Source: Adenanthera pavonina (taxonomy: Eukaryota > Streptophyta > Magnoliopsida > Fabales > Fabaceae). Taken from it: a DNA stretch of 64,000 nucleotides. Of this stretch, positions 1 through 12,740 are shown piece by piece. Where the stretch lies: contig JAIVEN010000014.1 in the NCBI GenBank assembly GCA_026686845.1, positions 33,378,001 to 33,442,000 on the forward strand. Reading direction: 5' to 3'. Position numbers and translations under genes: made by a program. The notes beneath the pieces are model-generated. The model was not told the DNA's origin. It made no database searches and saw only the letters and a list, made by a program, of their open reading frames with translations. The stretch's first letter is position 1, and each line of letters opens with the position of its first letter.

Positions 1-1458
1 TTTCATCCAGGTAATAGAGACCATCAAACTCCTTAGCACTGCCAATCGTTGTCCCTATCAGTAAGTTCTGAAAAAGACAATAAGTAGCAAAGAAATCAGC
101 ATGACATCTTTCTTCCTAACTGATTTACCAAAAGCAAATTACACTTTAAATTGGGGACATGAAGGACATAATGAAGAGCAAGAGTAGATGATATCATTAT
201 GCTTCCAATACTAACAACAAAGAATTCCATGGCACCAGCAATTTTTACTGAGTTTCTTCTTACATGGAACATATGTGATGAACAACTCAATGTTATCAGT
301 AATATCATCAGTAGCTCTTGAATCAACAATCTAGCAATTCCCAGAGCATAAACATTTGATGGTAGTCAAAGCTTTGTGAAAATTACCTCTCTAGACTACA
401 GTAGTTGTAAGTTGTTTGCGAGGTTGCTGGCTGTTTTGCAAGACAGTAAGCATTTCTAGGATCTTATTAAGTTGATCACCTTGTGGCTGCATGTGAGGAA
501 GAAATCTCATCTAGCTTAGACGTTTCAACAACATATCCATGACCTTTACCTCTCCTTGGCTTCCAATCCAGTGGCTTGCCATGGAGATCCCAATAGGTCT
601 CCTTGGTGTGTCCAGTTTTCTTGCAATGCTCACATATAACTCTTCCCTTGTTTTTTCAAAGATCAGTTGACTGAGTAGCAAGTGGAGAAGCCTCGAAGTT
701 ACTTGATTTAGGCACAAAATCATCCTTTAGCATCACTTTATGCCTTGAATTTTCCCTCCTTACCATTGCAAAAGCCTCTTGAACAAATGGTAAGGGATCC
801 AAGCTTAATATTCTGCCACGAACATCATCTAACTCAGGGTTAAGACCAGCAGTTCAAGTAAACGTTCCTTTTCAACCCTTTTCTGGAAGCGTGTAGTATC
901 TTCATGACACTTCTACTCTTCATTAGTAATTAAATCAAGTTCCTACCATAGTGATGTTTTTTCGAGATAATACTCACTGAGGTCTCGTGACCCCTGCTTC
1001 AATTGCCATAGTTTGGCTTTGATTTCAAACACCTGGGATGCATTCTCCCCATCTGAATATGCCTCTCGAACAGCCTCCCATATCTCACGTGCAGTAGGGA
1101 GAAACACACAACTTTTCTTCATTGTGGGTAGCATCAAGTTCACTAACCATGATGAAACCATGGAATTTTCAGACTTCCATTGTTTGAAAACGTTGTCGTT
1201 CATTGCTTCTAGAACCTCTATATCACCAGAAATATAGCCCAACTTGCCTCGACCGTCAAGCACAAGTTTAACGGACTGGGCCTATTCACGGCAGTTATCT
1301 CCAAAGAGCTTCTTAGGGATGATAGACACTGTCGATCCTTCTAGGCCAGTTAAGATTGGGGTACTGCTAGACCAATGCTACGAATCGAAGCTGGAGGATC
1401 CCTCAAGGTCGGACGATGGGTTCTTGTTCTGCACATCATGCTGAGGGTTCGACTCCAT
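1..1458 (-). pseudogene. Ty1/copia gag-protease fragment (element X), broken
   Basis: Read on the minus strand from an ATG at 1456-1458. The N-terminal part is a copia-type gag: after a short variable leader come the motif LVLDGRGKLGYISGD and a UBN2-like helical region containing ENSMVSSWLVN and FLPTAREIWEAV (about 943-1300). Further down, near 96-330, is the stretch between protease and integrase, with LHYVLHVPNLKCNLL followed by a GTTIGSAKEFDGLYYLDE-like segment that runs off the window at base 1. In-frame stops are visible near the start (after SSSFDS and before AQSVKLV), so it is not functional. It is a different, short-LTR copia lineage from the Sirevirus-like elements further right. Integrase, RT and RNase H must lie beyond the left edge. 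Confidence 0.85.
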
Positions 1459-1504
1459 TCGATGTCGGATGAAGCTGGTGAATCACGATCGGTCTCCCCC
1501 TCCT

Positions 1505-1516
1505 GCTCTGATACCA
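1505..1516 (-). other. Primer binding site of element X (tRNA-iMet)
   Basis: On the minus strand this reads TGGTATCAGAGC, complementary to the 3' end of plant initiator tRNA-Met. It directly abuts the LTR end at 1517, which fixes both the element's direction and its LTR boundary. Confidence 0.9.
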
Positions 1517-1726
1517 TGAAGAAAGGGAGACAAGAATGCTTTGTTGATTGTATTGCTCATGATTGTATCAGTATATACAGAGAGATGGCCGAGAACAATG
1601 GGCCAAGATTACAAGATATAAATGCTGAAGAATAAATCAAATCTGATCCTATACAATCTCCCTAATTTAATCACTAATAAATATAAAATAATTACATATT
1701 GTATTTCCACATATTGTCTTCCAACA
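1517..1726 (-). repeat. 5' LTR of copia element X
   Basis: A 210-bp LTR: on the minus strand it starts TGTTGGAAGACAATATG and ends in CA next to the PBS. The length is typical of short-LTR copia lineages. The partner LTR is outside the window, so the target duplication (candidate GACTT at 1727-1731) cannot be confirmed. Confidence 0.85.
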
Positions 1727-1770
1727 GACTTTATCTGGATAAAATTACATAACAAAAGATTACTTCAAAG

Positions 1771-2832
1771 CAAGGCACTCAAAGGAGAAAGGTGCACTAA
1801 AGGCACAAGACCCATAAAACGCCTGAGGTGAGAGGCGCTAGAAAGGCAGGATCCCGAGTGAAAGGAGGTATAACAACAACAATATTAGCCCTATTCCACT
1901 AGGTGAGATTAGCTACATGTAACAATAAAAAATATATAATATATATAGTATAGACAACAAAAAATAGATAGAAGTATATTGAAATACCCTTCAAATATGT
2001 ATTTTGAAAAAGAACAAACAATAAAATGCACTACTCAAAGTTTCAAAATTATTTAAAAACATAAAAAACAATCTAAAAGCCTTTTAAATTTAAATTTTAA
2101 ACTTACCTATTATTTTTATTACAAGACTTTCCTTTTTTATTAAAAAATCTTTTTATTTTATTAACTTATCTAATATTTTAAATTTAAATCTTAAACTTAC
2201 CTATTATTTTTACTATAAGACTTTCCTATTTTATATTTATATTTTATATAAAAAATTAACTTATGGAATTTCTGTCTTATATTAAAATTTATAATGATTA
2301 AATTAACTATCTTAATTCTTAACCAAATATGGTAACAGTGTCATCAAGCCGATGAAAAAAGAAAGCTACACAAGTCAGTAGCTTAAAGCACAGCAGTGGC
2401 ACTCATCTCTCATTGTCCATTATATGAGTGACCCACCATTTGAATTTGGGAAGCAGATCATCATCCTCTTAATTGAGTTCGAGTGTTCAACAACTACTCA
2501 TAATTCAAGTTCAATAGCAGTTACCTCCATAGGTAGACTCAAAACCATCACAAAAGTCCTACTTGATAGCTCCAAACCAAGTTCTGCTTCTTCTCAACAT
2601 CACCCACGACCTTCAACATCCAACCAACTCTGCTTCTTCATAAATTCTGCTTCTTCTTTTTTTTCCCTCCCTTCAAGGCATCAAAAGACACTCACCTTTC
2701 ACATAGGAAAGGCGCTACAGGTGAGCACCTTTTGGTGCCTCATGAAACCCATCACCTCAACTGCTATGCGAGGCGATAGGACAGATTTGAGCCTCACTTT
2801 AGGCCATAAGGAACGTGCCTTTAACAACACTG
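1771..2832. mobile_element. Candidate non-autonomous hAT-type element
   Basis: The segment is bracketed by an exact 8-bp direct repeat CTTCAAAG (1763-1770 and 2833-2840), the target-duplication length of hAT elements. The right end reads GTGCCTTTAACAACACTG. Its reverse complement begins CAGTGTTGTTAAAGGCAC, and the left end begins CAAGGCAC, as if the left terminus had lost about 10 bp. Both ends are rich in GGCGC/AGGCAC-type words and the middle is AT-rich and non-coding. The open frame at 2424-2855 shows no recognisable domain. An 8-bp match can arise by chance, so the call is moderate. Confidence 0.45.
2084..2235. repeat. Imperfect direct repeat, about 90-bp spacing
   Basis: Two copies of an AT-rich block sharing AAACTTACCTATTATTTTTA and a following AAGACTTTCCT word lie near 2084-2138 and 2175-2230, inside the candidate hAT element. 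Probably a simple internal duplication. Confidence 0.6.
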
Positions 2833-2840
2833 CTTCAAAG

Positions 2841-3791
2841 GATGGAAAAAGATGAAACTCGAAGCTACCAATTCAAAGTATCAAATGTAAACAATAGGGT
2901 CAGCTAGAATGCCATATAGCACTACACATGGTATACCCTATGATGCAAGATGATCCCAGCTAATCCAATAATGCCTCAGGTTGAAGTGGCTAGTTTGTTT
3001 TATTAACAAAAAAAATGAAAGTTTCATCTACTTGTCATATTTTATGCATCAAATTAATTGTCTATTTTAGGTGGATATTATGGTAATCACTCATGCCATT
3101 GGATTTTAAAAAGAAAAGTATTTAGAATACATGAAGCTGAGTTTAACTGATAAAAAATCCCCAAAAAATGATTCTACATGATGAATGCTAGATGAATATT
3201 AAGACATGCTAATGAAGAAAGTAAAACAAGAATCATCCAATTATGAAAACTTCATGCAATCTTGAACAATTTCAAATGAAGGCATAGCTGAATGCCTTGG
3301 TTTTCGACAACTGAAAACTCCTGAAAAGACAGCAAACATGAAAACTTGCTTCTTTTACTCCGCTCAGGACTGATTTATGACATTAGCATACAAAATTACA
3401 GCAAGATACCAAAATAAAATTTTTAAAGGATATCTAGAGAGTTAGACACATGCAATTCTATCATCATATCACCAATATCGGACAACACTTTTGCCCTCTC
3501 AGAATGCAGTACTTGACAAAATGATCAAAAAGGCAGCCCAAAAAAAATGTTTATGTCATTATTTCCAAAAATTAAGAGAACAAAAGACTAAGAAATTAAT
3601 ACCTTTTTGTGACAATAATCACCTAAGCACTAGCTAAATGAACATGTATGTGTGCTAGAATGTGTTATATGTAAGGAGCTGTATGAAAAGCTATTGTAAT
3701 CAGATAAAAGTATAAGCAACAGAAACTGTGAGAAAAAACATTTTGCAGTAGCATCAAAGAAAGTTTGTGCTAATAAGTTCTATCAACAAAC
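2841..3791 (-). other. Probable intron 3 of the THUMP gene (partial)
   Basis: Lies directly after the splice donor of exon 3. I see no coding continuation here in any frame. If the gene is intact, this intron must extend through the hAT-like element and copia element X and beyond the left edge. Confidence 0.5.
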
Positions 3792-5975
3792 CTTATTCTT
3801 GTCTCCCAATAATTCGAGCTCAGCTTCAATCAACTTGTCAATAGACTTCTCTTGCCCTTTGTCATTAGAATTGCGTGTGGGCACATCTATTTTGCAGCAT
3901 TGTTTCTCTTCTAGTGGCTCATCAGCTTTTTCTACTTCATGGACATGACCAACATCAATTTTATGTGAATCTGATTCTCCAACTGTTCCATTCCCATGAC
4001 TTGTATTATCATCATTAGAAATATTGGGTTTATGCTTCTTTTCCCCCTTTTCTTTTTCTTCCTCTTGTACCTCCTCCTCCTCATCATCATCATCACTACC
4101 AGAAGAGTCAGAATCGGAGAATGTAATTTTGGTATTTAAAGGTTTTCTAGATAACTCTTTAGCATTTGAATCTTCTCCATGAACTGGCTCTTCATAAAAC
4201 TGCAAGACATACAGTACCATCTCACCAAATAGTTGACGAATGTAAAAAAATTAGAAAATGAGAAAATGTCCAGACTTTAATACCTCACCCATAGATCTAA
4301 GCAAACCAATGGCATTATTTGATGATAATTCATTGCAGATTGGTGATAATTCTATTACCAAATGAATAATCAATATAAAATGTAATATCAATAGCAAACT
4401 GCACTCTTCATAAGCTATGAATAGTAGAGCTCACTTCAAACTTCATGTAATGTGTGGAAAAACATGTCTAGTTAAAAAACGATTGAAAAACAAAGGGCCT
4501 GTTGGTTCCTGTTTTCAAAAACAGTCTTCTATTTTTTAAAACAAAAAGTTTTGGTCCACAGTTTTTAAAAATTATTTTCTGCATTTCAGAATAGAAAGCA
4601 GAGAATAGCTCAAAATTATTCTTTTTCCTTAGTAGAGATAAAAGTTAATTGAAGGGAAGAGAAGAGAAGAGAAATGCAGAAAAACAAGGACATGAAGTTG
4701 AACCAAAACAAAAAGAAAATAAAACAGAGCATTACAGATTCAATAGCTCAAAAGAGTTTTCAATCACTTTGTAAATCTACAAGGATGCCACTCTCCTAAG
4801 TAAGACAAATAGGAAGAAACTTATCAAATACTCTTATGTTCTTTTTAACCAAAGAAACCACAAACCAACCAAGACAGCACATTGTAGATGAACTTTATAC
4901 TCCGTTTTTGAGCCATAACCAGTGAACCTAATCGCCAAATAAACCTGAAGATAAGCTAGACACATTAACTGCATTGCTTTCTCTACCCCCGAGCTCTCAA
5001 GTGTATCATTGTTGTTGCTATCACAAAGCAACACTGACTGAAGGAATTTGAACAAGTTTTATAGAACCTCAACAGCTATAGACAAGTATTATTGCTCTAA
5101 AGACCTTTTCTTATCCAATTATAATATCCTTTTAAATAAAAAAATGATACCAAATCAAACCCGACTTAACAAAAGACTACATTAACTACTGATTATCTGA
5201 AACGAGCTTACCTAGCTGAGAAAAAGAGGCCAAAAAAAAAATTGCAATAATACATGACTTGTGATAAAATAATAGCCAAAGTGCCATTAGATTCATCGTT
5301 GATTCTTAACTCTTGTCAAGATATGCTACAAAGTGAAAGAAAGCAAGTAGAATTAAATTGTTAAGTAACTTCAATGAGGAGACAAATTACTCATCCACAT
5401 GTGATTTGCTCAAGCACCACACTTTCACTTGCAATGTTAATTTTTCACCCTTTGCCCAACTTGGTTATAGCATGACCCTTTTCAAATGAAAAATCATTCA
5501 GCACAGGGACAGACTAGGAAATAAGATAGAAGAATACAATCATTTAATGAAACCAAATACAGGAAGAAAGTTGGGTTTGGTAATCAAACTCACTAAACAA
5601 ATTTCCACCAAGAGTATTAGCATGTGAAGAGGAATTACAGTGTTCATAAACACCAACAAATAACGGCGTGTAAGATGAAAGGAAAATTGCACCAAATCAA
5701 TAATATTGAGAGCTTCCCGTGAGGCTTGATGTTCCCTGCCCCCATCACAAGTGATGAAAAATCCTTGTACGCCAGGGCGCAATGGATGTGAACCCTTCTT
5801 CTTCACCGGTTTCTGAAAGAGCGAAAACTGGCTGAAAATTGCAAACAAGAAAGAGAAAGTGAGTTAGCCAACATAAAAGGAAGAGAACAGAGACATTAGG
5901 AGGAAGATAACGTTTTCTCTTGTTGCTCTTGGTGGCAGCATCAGGGTTACAGGTCTGCTTATCCTCTGACGCCAT
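3792..5975 (-). CDS. THUMP domain-containing protein (TAN1/THUMPD1-like), exons 1-3 of a longer gene
   Basis: Minus strand, three exons in phase. Exon 1 is 5895-5975 (27 codons, MASEDKQ... to KRKRYLPPN). Exon 2 is 5693-5812 (40 codons, KPVKKKGSHPLRPGVQGF, then ITCDGGRE to NIIDL). Exon 3 is 3792-4199 (136 codons, FYEEPVHGED, then KITFSDSDSSGSDDDDEEEE, to ELLGDKNK). All introns begin GT and end AG; the exon 1 donor AAT|GTCTCT is weak. The PGVQGFFITCDGGRE block and the acidic Ser/Asp/Glu linker followed by IDKLIEAELELLGDKNK are characteristic of the N-terminal half of plant THUMPD1/Tan1 homologues. Those proteins bind tRNA and assist NAT10/Kre33-type N4-acetylcytidine formation. The THUMP fold itself lies in later exons that I cannot find in the window. 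It is either split by transposon insertions in intron 3 or truncated. Confidence 0.85.
4200..5692 (-). other. Intron 2 of the THUMP gene
   Basis: A 1.5-kb AT-rich intron with donor GTGCAA at 5692 and acceptor TTGCAG ending at 4200. Open frames inside (for example 4834-5055) show no recognisable domain and are not needed for a continuous reading frame. Confidence 0.7.
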
Positions 5976-6203
5976 AGTTTCAGTCGAGAAGTTTGCAGTA
6001 GTTAAACCGCGCTGTCAAAACCTATGTTTTAGTCATGGCATTTTTCTTCAGTTATTTTTTTTAAAATTTCACTTAAATATCTAAAAAATCCAAGTATCTA
6101 AATAGAAATATTTTTTTAAGGATAAAATTTCCTTTTCTTCCTCATGAAGTTAAAATAGAAATACATAAGAATCAATTACAAATATAAAAAATTATTTAAA
6201 AAT
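5976..6203. other. Upstream region of the THUMP gene
   Basis: About 230 bp between the start codon and the first recognisable repeat. I see no clear TATA box; the sequence becomes AT-rich beyond about 6040. Confidence 0.4.
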
Positions 6204-9148
6204 TGTAACACTTTACTTTTAATTTTATTCTACTTTCATTAAATTCTATTTTAAGTCTATTAGTACTTGATTAGAAGTTTAAATCACTTAGATTTGTGAA
6301 ACAAAACTGTTCATATGGTATTTTCTTTTTTATTGACTGAATTTTGAAAATTTATAATTAAATTTACAAAAATCATATGAAGATGATTCAACTCTCTAAA
6401 AGTAGACAAAAACATTCTCTACTTAAAAAAAAAATTTGATTAAGATCATTTACTAAGTCAATTCGTACAATTTAATTCTTAAAATTTACTATATATTTAG
6501 TTATTTTATGTTTTCCGAGAATTTTTACCTTAAATTTAAAAATTCATATCTTATTATATCTTAAGTCAATTCTTATATTCTTTATGTCATATGAAATACC
6601 TAAATGTATACTTTTTAGAAATATTTTTCTTATACATTTATTCAATATATACAGAAACACAGCATTAATCGAAACCTTTAAAGGTTAGAACCTAACTTGA
6701 ATTGAAACAGTTTTAAGAAAATATGCATAACTCCTTCTATATAACTTCAATTACACTCAAACTAGTGGCATATTAAATCTACGTCACAGACATTTCCATA
6801 CATGTAAATCATTGAATTTTTAGAGTTATGTACCATTTTATAATTCCTTTTGAAATTTCCAGGTTCTATTATTTAAGCTTCCAGTCTTTCAACTTGTTTT
6901 ATTCTTAACTCTAACTTTGAAAATTTATTATAAATTGTGTACTAAGCCAAATTAAGTAATCTTTAGCTCTTTAAAAATATTATTCTATCTACTTTATGAA
7001 CATATATAACACACATACATCATCCCCTGTTTGGTGTAAATAATAACTCATCTACTCATCAAGAGTCAGAATAAGCTTTCTCATTCATATACTTTGCAAA
7101 ATAAACCCTTAGCATACATATGTCATCATTCATAATTCCAAATCCATACTCAACATCAAGAGGGACTTTAAGATACATGATCATGCATAAGTACAAAGTT
7201 CACACCTCATACATAAATCAGTACATAATGTCATAACATAATATTATAATTTGTAAAAATCAAGTTATCCATCTTTATCTTCTTCATTCCTCTTGCACTC
7301 TCCTTGGCTTCTTTCATATCTTGACCCTAGTACATTGGTGATTTGGAAGGAATGAGATTAATGAAATCTCAGTAATAATTACCCAATTATACAACTATAT
7401 TATCATTCAAATAAGAGAAACATCTTGAAAGCATACATCAAATACTTTAAACATTCAATGTCATAACATTTCATAAAAATTCCAGTAAATTTTCATTGTA
7501 AAAATTGGACATCTAGAGAATATGAACCTCATCAAACAGCTTAGCCACAAATCATCATAAAACATCATTATACACATATGGCATAGTAATAACTGTATGA
7601 AAAATCAAATATGATAACATAAGTATAGATAGGTATATTACTATCTTATAGCCTTCCTTTACTTTCCAAACCTTTAACATCTTTTCTTTGATCTTCTAAC
7701 ACTTCCTTAAACCTAATGCATCATAAAATAAGACCATTAGCTACTACATTAATGACTTGCAACATAAAGTTCTAACTTGAAAATTTCACTTGGTTTCCCT
7801 TTAGGTTTTCTTTATACAACCCACTTGTATTTACCTATTTTGGACCAAAAGAATCCATTTTTGGGGGGTCAAAATTATGAAATTTCCTTCCTATTACAAA
7901 CCCTAAATAGGTTTAAAATTAGAAAAAAATTGTAGAAAAAAATAACTCAACAAACTTGCAATCTAATGGTATATTCTTGCATCTTGAAGGATTTATATGG
8001 CTTTTCATGGTGTAATTTCTTTATAAATCCATTTTCTCTCTCTACTCTCTCTCTAGGTTGAAACTTTCAGAGGAAAAATAGAGAGAAATAATGCATAAAA
8101 CATCACAATATTCAAGAATATACAAGATAGTAGCCATAGAAACCTACCTTGGAAGTCTAGGATCTTGAGATCGTTTTTTATTTTCTCCCCTTGAGCTTTA
8201 AGCTTCATGCCTTCTTTCCCTCTTTCTCCTCTGGTTCAGACATGAAAATGGGCTGAAGAAGATGAGTTATTGACTTAATTAAGTAATTAAGGGGATTAAG
8301 TAATAAAAAAATTAACTTTAGTTACTTTAATTGTCAATTTTAGTTGCTTTTTGTAAATAAAGCTTGTAACTAATTCCATTGAGGTCCTATAGATGCTGCA
8401 GCATGCCACATGTCTCATTCTTGGTCAAAAATTGCTTTAATAACTTTTATGGACTAAAATACCATTTATTGAATGAGTTTACCCGTACCAATTAACTATT
8501 TTTGCTGAAATTATCATTAAATTGATACAGGGTTATCTAATAATTACTTTTAGTCCAAAATCATTATCTTGACCCAAGATATATTTTATCAAGGTCCAAT
8601 CGCTTCTCTTGAATTAACGTTGCCTCTTTCTGCAATCCAAATAACCTTTATCAAGTAAAATATTAATAATAAAACTTTAATACCCAATAAATATTATATT
8701 GATCTAATCAAATTCCAAACATTATTTCATTAGGCTTGGCTCCTCAAGAATTTCATTTTGACTATAATTTTTCATACTTATAAAAATACCCTTGATCCAG
8801 GATAAATTTTTAATTTTTGAAACTTTTAGGTCATTCGGTATAATTTTACCCAAAATTATTTTATTTTTCTTTCTCATGCATTTCCTTTTTTAAGGACTAT
8901 TTTGCGACATAGATTAATCCCACCTCAAGACCTAAGTTAAAATAAAATATACCTAGTGACTAAGTCTTCAAATGTTGAGTTCCACTTCCACTTGATCATT
9001 TCCTTCTTAACATGCTCCCTTCTGATCTTCGATTTTTAGAGCATCCTCTCTCTTCTTCTTTCTTAGGCGAGGCATGATTTTGTTTTCCATTTCTGTATTC
9101 CAATACTCACTCTTCTTACTTAGACTAACCTACATTTAATATATTACA
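6204..9148 (-). repeat. Long LTR family R, divergent copy R1
   Basis: Homologous along its length to R2 (12741-27048) and, inverted, to R3 (54500-57811). Landmarks are a block around 7340-7375 matching R2 near 13850 and a block near 7850 (AAGAATCCATTTTTGG type, with alignable surroundings) matching R2 near 14360. The left end reads TGTAACACTTTAC, matching the family terminus TGTAACACC. The right end is placed at TATATTACA (9148) by analogy. The flanking 5-mers (AAAAT/TTTAT) do not match, so the boundaries, the right one especially, are uncertain. No coding capacity; probably an old solo LTR. Confidence 0.55.
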
Positions 9149-10029
9149 TTTATAAACTTATATTATTCATTGTAAAAGTACAGTTGATGTATTTGCACAT
9201 AACATGATATATACATTATGATCATAATTAAATACATGCCAATGCACATTTTATTTCTTTAAAGAATATTATATATATATCAGATACATATAAGACATTT
9301 GTTTCTTATTACTCTATATGTGTTATCATCAAAATTTATATTATACTAAACTTTACAAAGAGGGCTTTCACACTAAAAAATATTCCAATTAGATATTCAA
9401 GTATTGGTAATTAGGTAATTTTCATATTTTTTTGGAAATATTAAATTTTTTTTATGTATTTAAGTGTTATTGTCCAATTTTTTTTATTTTAATCATTCAG
9501 TTGCAATTTGCACTAGCAAAAAATTTCAATGAATTAAGACATCTTTTAACTAAAATATGATTTTGGGATGAGATATTTTTTATTTTTATTTTTAATTTTA
9601 ATTAAAGGCTCGTAAATTTTTTCTTAATTTTGTGGCTCATATACAAGTTATTTTTTAATCTGATGTCTTATAAAATTATTTTTTTCAATTTCGTAAAAAA
9701 ATTTATATTTTATATGAATGTGAATAACTACTCCACTTGGAAAAATAAAAAAAATTGACTCTACTATTTTAGCCAAGTTTGAAAAAGAACAAATTAAAAA
9801 AATTAAGCAAGAAAATACAAATATTTTTCATATAATTATGTTATATTTAGTATTTGGGATAACTTTTTTAACATGATTATTTTATCTATAAATTTTAAAT
9901 TCTAAACTTTCCTTGAAAAATCAAGTTCATTCAACTCAATTCAACACTGTTAGTAAAAAATATAAATGTTTCTTGAAATAAGCTAGTTGTATATATATTA
10001 AGCATTGTGAAAATAATTAAAAGGTGATT
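9149..10029. other. AT-rich intergenic stretch
   Basis: Long A and T runs. I see no gene, terminal repeat or recognisable element. Confidence 0.5.
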
Positions 10030-10722
10030 TATCCTTAAAATGGATTGGCACATTTTTTATATTTTTTTATTAACTAATTTTTTTTTTCAAAACTAACCTG
10101 TTTTGTCAAGGTTATGAAAATTAGATCATCTATCATCTAACAGTTTAATTCCAGAAAAACCCTATTGATGTGATTCAAGTGTCTACATAAAGCTTGAAAC
10201 ATGCTCTACGGGGAAAAATATAAAACTTAGCTTTGACCACACCAATTTGCACTACTTATTGCTCAAAATACTATTATTCATTTGGTCACAATTCAAGTTC
10301 CAGATTTCTGATTTAACTTCAAAAATTCATAGCATTTCGTATAGACATCCAAATAAGGTGTTTTTTAGCTTGTTCGACAGCCATGTTTATCTAGTTTTCG
10401 AAAATATATAGCACTTATATGTTATTTTACATTTCTAAGGAACAAAAGCCACTTTACTAATAGGTGCACATATAAGTTAGTTTCTACCATACTTTGCAAA
10501 ATACTTGTACACATGTCATACATTGTTCCAACTTGCTCATGCCATTGTCAAGACATCTTAAAAGACTTAAAGTAACATAATGGTAGCAATGCATAGCTTT
10601 ACAAATTCACATAAGAATTTGTACAAAATTACAAATAAACTAATAGCAAAGACAATAGCTAAACTAATCATCAATAGCTTTTTCGTTGCCCTTTGTTTTC
10701 TTGGTAGTCTTACCATCTCTTC
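10030..10722 (-). repeat. Long LTR family R, old copy R0, segment 1
   Basis: Weak but extended similarity to the start of R2 (about 12840-13800), for example GATTCAAGT followed by CTAC/CTAA and a GGGGAAAAAT/GGGAAAAATA block. R0 then continues after the solo LTR at 10723-12364, after R2, and after element B. It is the oldest layer of the nest. Its left end is not resolved. Confidence 0.5.
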
Positions 10723-12364
10723 TGATGGAGATTGTGCCCTAGGCCAATTATTGTATTATGAACATTATATTTCATTATGAAAAAGGTGTTTTTCTTTTAT
10801 TATATTATTATATTGTTTGCATATTTTTCTTTATAACAATATTCTTATATATCATTTTATCCTAAACGTCCATAGTCATTCATCATTGTGGGAACAATGA
10901 TGAACTAAGCCTAGTATGATTTTGATTGATAATTATGGGTTAATTATGTATGAAGATACAAATCAAAATTATAAGCACATATTAGGAAACATGCGTTGGA
11001 TCGACCCATCATGAGATAACTATATGGATTATGTCATAAGCATATTTCATATATATAATCATGTCACTAAGCCCTCAGACTTGAGATCACCATAACTTCT
11101 TACATGGGGAACACTGTACTTTGGCATAGTCAAAAGCCACATTTAATCGAGAGATCATAAAGGCTATGATCAGGCATGATGGAATTCATGTAAAGGAAGA
11201 TAAATAATCAAGATGGAATTTGTCCCTCTAATTAATGAAGAGATATATTTTGGCCCCTCGATGAGTGAGATGGAGAAATGTATGGCTGTACTCAAATGGA
11301 AGGATTTCCATTTGTTCTGTCAGTCTGCTCGGAGATTGAGAAAGTGATGGTCAAGTAAATGAGAATGACGTTTCCATGCCTCGTACTTGACTTATATATC
11401 GTGAGACAAAAGGGATGTGATAGAGTTATATGATAGGTTGCATCGAATCACTGATTTTATATAATTTGGATAGTCACAATGTCTTACTAGAAACCACTTG
11501 TGACTTGTAGGTACGATAGTGTTATTGACTTACTACCAATGTCATATGGGCCTATAGGGTTGCACACAAGAACAGACTAACTTGAGCTACAATGTCTAGA
11601 TTAATTTAATTTAAGATGTGTCTAGATTCTATAAATTTAACGTTTATTTTAGGGTAGAGGAATATTATAAATATATTTGATATATCTTATAAAATTTGAA
11701 ATACATATATATATGTTTAATATATATTATATATATTTGATATATTAAATATATATTTCGAAATATATATATCATTTAATCAATTTAAATGAATTAGTTT
11801 TAAATTTAATTTTATGTAATAGGTTTAAATTTAAACTAATAATTTGAATTTGATTTAGATTTGATTCTGGATATAGCTTAAATAGTTAATTTAGATTTAA
11901 TATATTTGATAGATTTAAATTTAAACTAAGCTATTTAATTAACATTTGATTTAATTTAAATAATTAATTTAAATTAATCAAATAATAATAAATCCTATCT
12001 ACATAATATAGAGTGTAGGGTTATCTTATACAAAATTAAGAGAAGAGTCTTCACCCACCCTAGAGAGAGAAAGTGTACAAAAGCCCATACAGAGAGAAGA
12101 AAGTCTTCACTCCCAAACGTATAGACGTTCGTGAACAGTGGTGCTAGCACGTCGTTCAAGTTGGATTGATCGCTTGCGTGGATATCGATAAAGGATGTTG
12201 ATTAGAAGCATTAGTTTCTAAGGTTTGACGATAGAGGAAGAACCAGAAAAGACACATGTCAAAGGTAAAATTTTTCTTTACATCTCTATTTAAGCAATGT
12301 TGATGGATCCATGGGAGGAGTTCAGTGATGTTATTCCACTGTGCGTGTATCGAAATTCCCAACA
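10723..12364 (+). mobile_element. Copia-type solo LTR L1
   Basis: Starts TGATGGAGATTGTGCC and ends GAAATTCCCAACA, flanked by a perfect 5-bp duplication TCTTC (10718-10722 and 12365-12369). The terminus CCCAACA and the leader-like region before it (12000-12120, AGAGAGAAAG and GAGAAGAAAG words) resemble the R-U5 of plant copia LTRs, giving plus polarity. There is no PBS, coding region or second LTR, so it is a solo LTR of 1642 bp. Confidence 0.8.
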
Positions 12365-12740
12365 TCTTCAACATATATCATGGGATGCTTAAGGGGATGA
12401 GATTGGGGACAATCTCAGTAGCAAGTCACATTCAATGCATTATGACATTTAATTCACAAAATAAATCACATTTAAACATCAAAGTACCACATTGGTCAAA
12501 AAAATTTTGGCAGCATAATGGTTTAAAAAATGGATATCTTGGGGATTGAAACCCCTCATATTGTAGCCAAACCAATCAAAGAAAACATAGTATACAGTGT
12601 GACAGCTCAAATTCTTCATAAAAATATCATATAAACATAGTGAAATCACATAAAGTAATGAATGGACTTTACTACCTCTTGAAGTACCATTTGATTTTTT
12701 ACTTAAAACCAATGGTTCCACTTGCTTTCCTAAGCTTCCT
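12365..12740 (-). repeat. Long LTR family R, old copy R0, segment 2
   Basis: Resumes R0 after L1. The block GATGAGATTGGGGACAATCT near 12396 and the stretch TTTTGGCAG to AATGGATATC (12500-12540) align with R2 at about 13850 and 13980-14010. Ends at the R2 target duplication TTCCT. Confidence 0.6.

Noticed and set aside
2424..2855. 143-residue open frame on the plus strand
   Set aside because: It overlaps the right part and end of the candidate hAT element, has low-complexity Ser-rich sequence and no recognisable domain.
4494..4620. GGGCCTGTTGGTTCCTGTTTTC, MITE-like end in intron 2
   Set aside because: It resembles ends of common plant MITEs, but no second inverted end or target duplication was found.
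4834..5055. 73-residue open frame in intron 2 of the THUMP gene
   Set aside because: Exons 2 and 3 join in frame without it, and the sequence matches nothing in the THUMPD1 family that I recognise.
6204..9148. R1 as a solo LTR with confirmed ends
   Set aside because: The flanking 5-mers do not match, so only family membership is supported, not exact boundaries.
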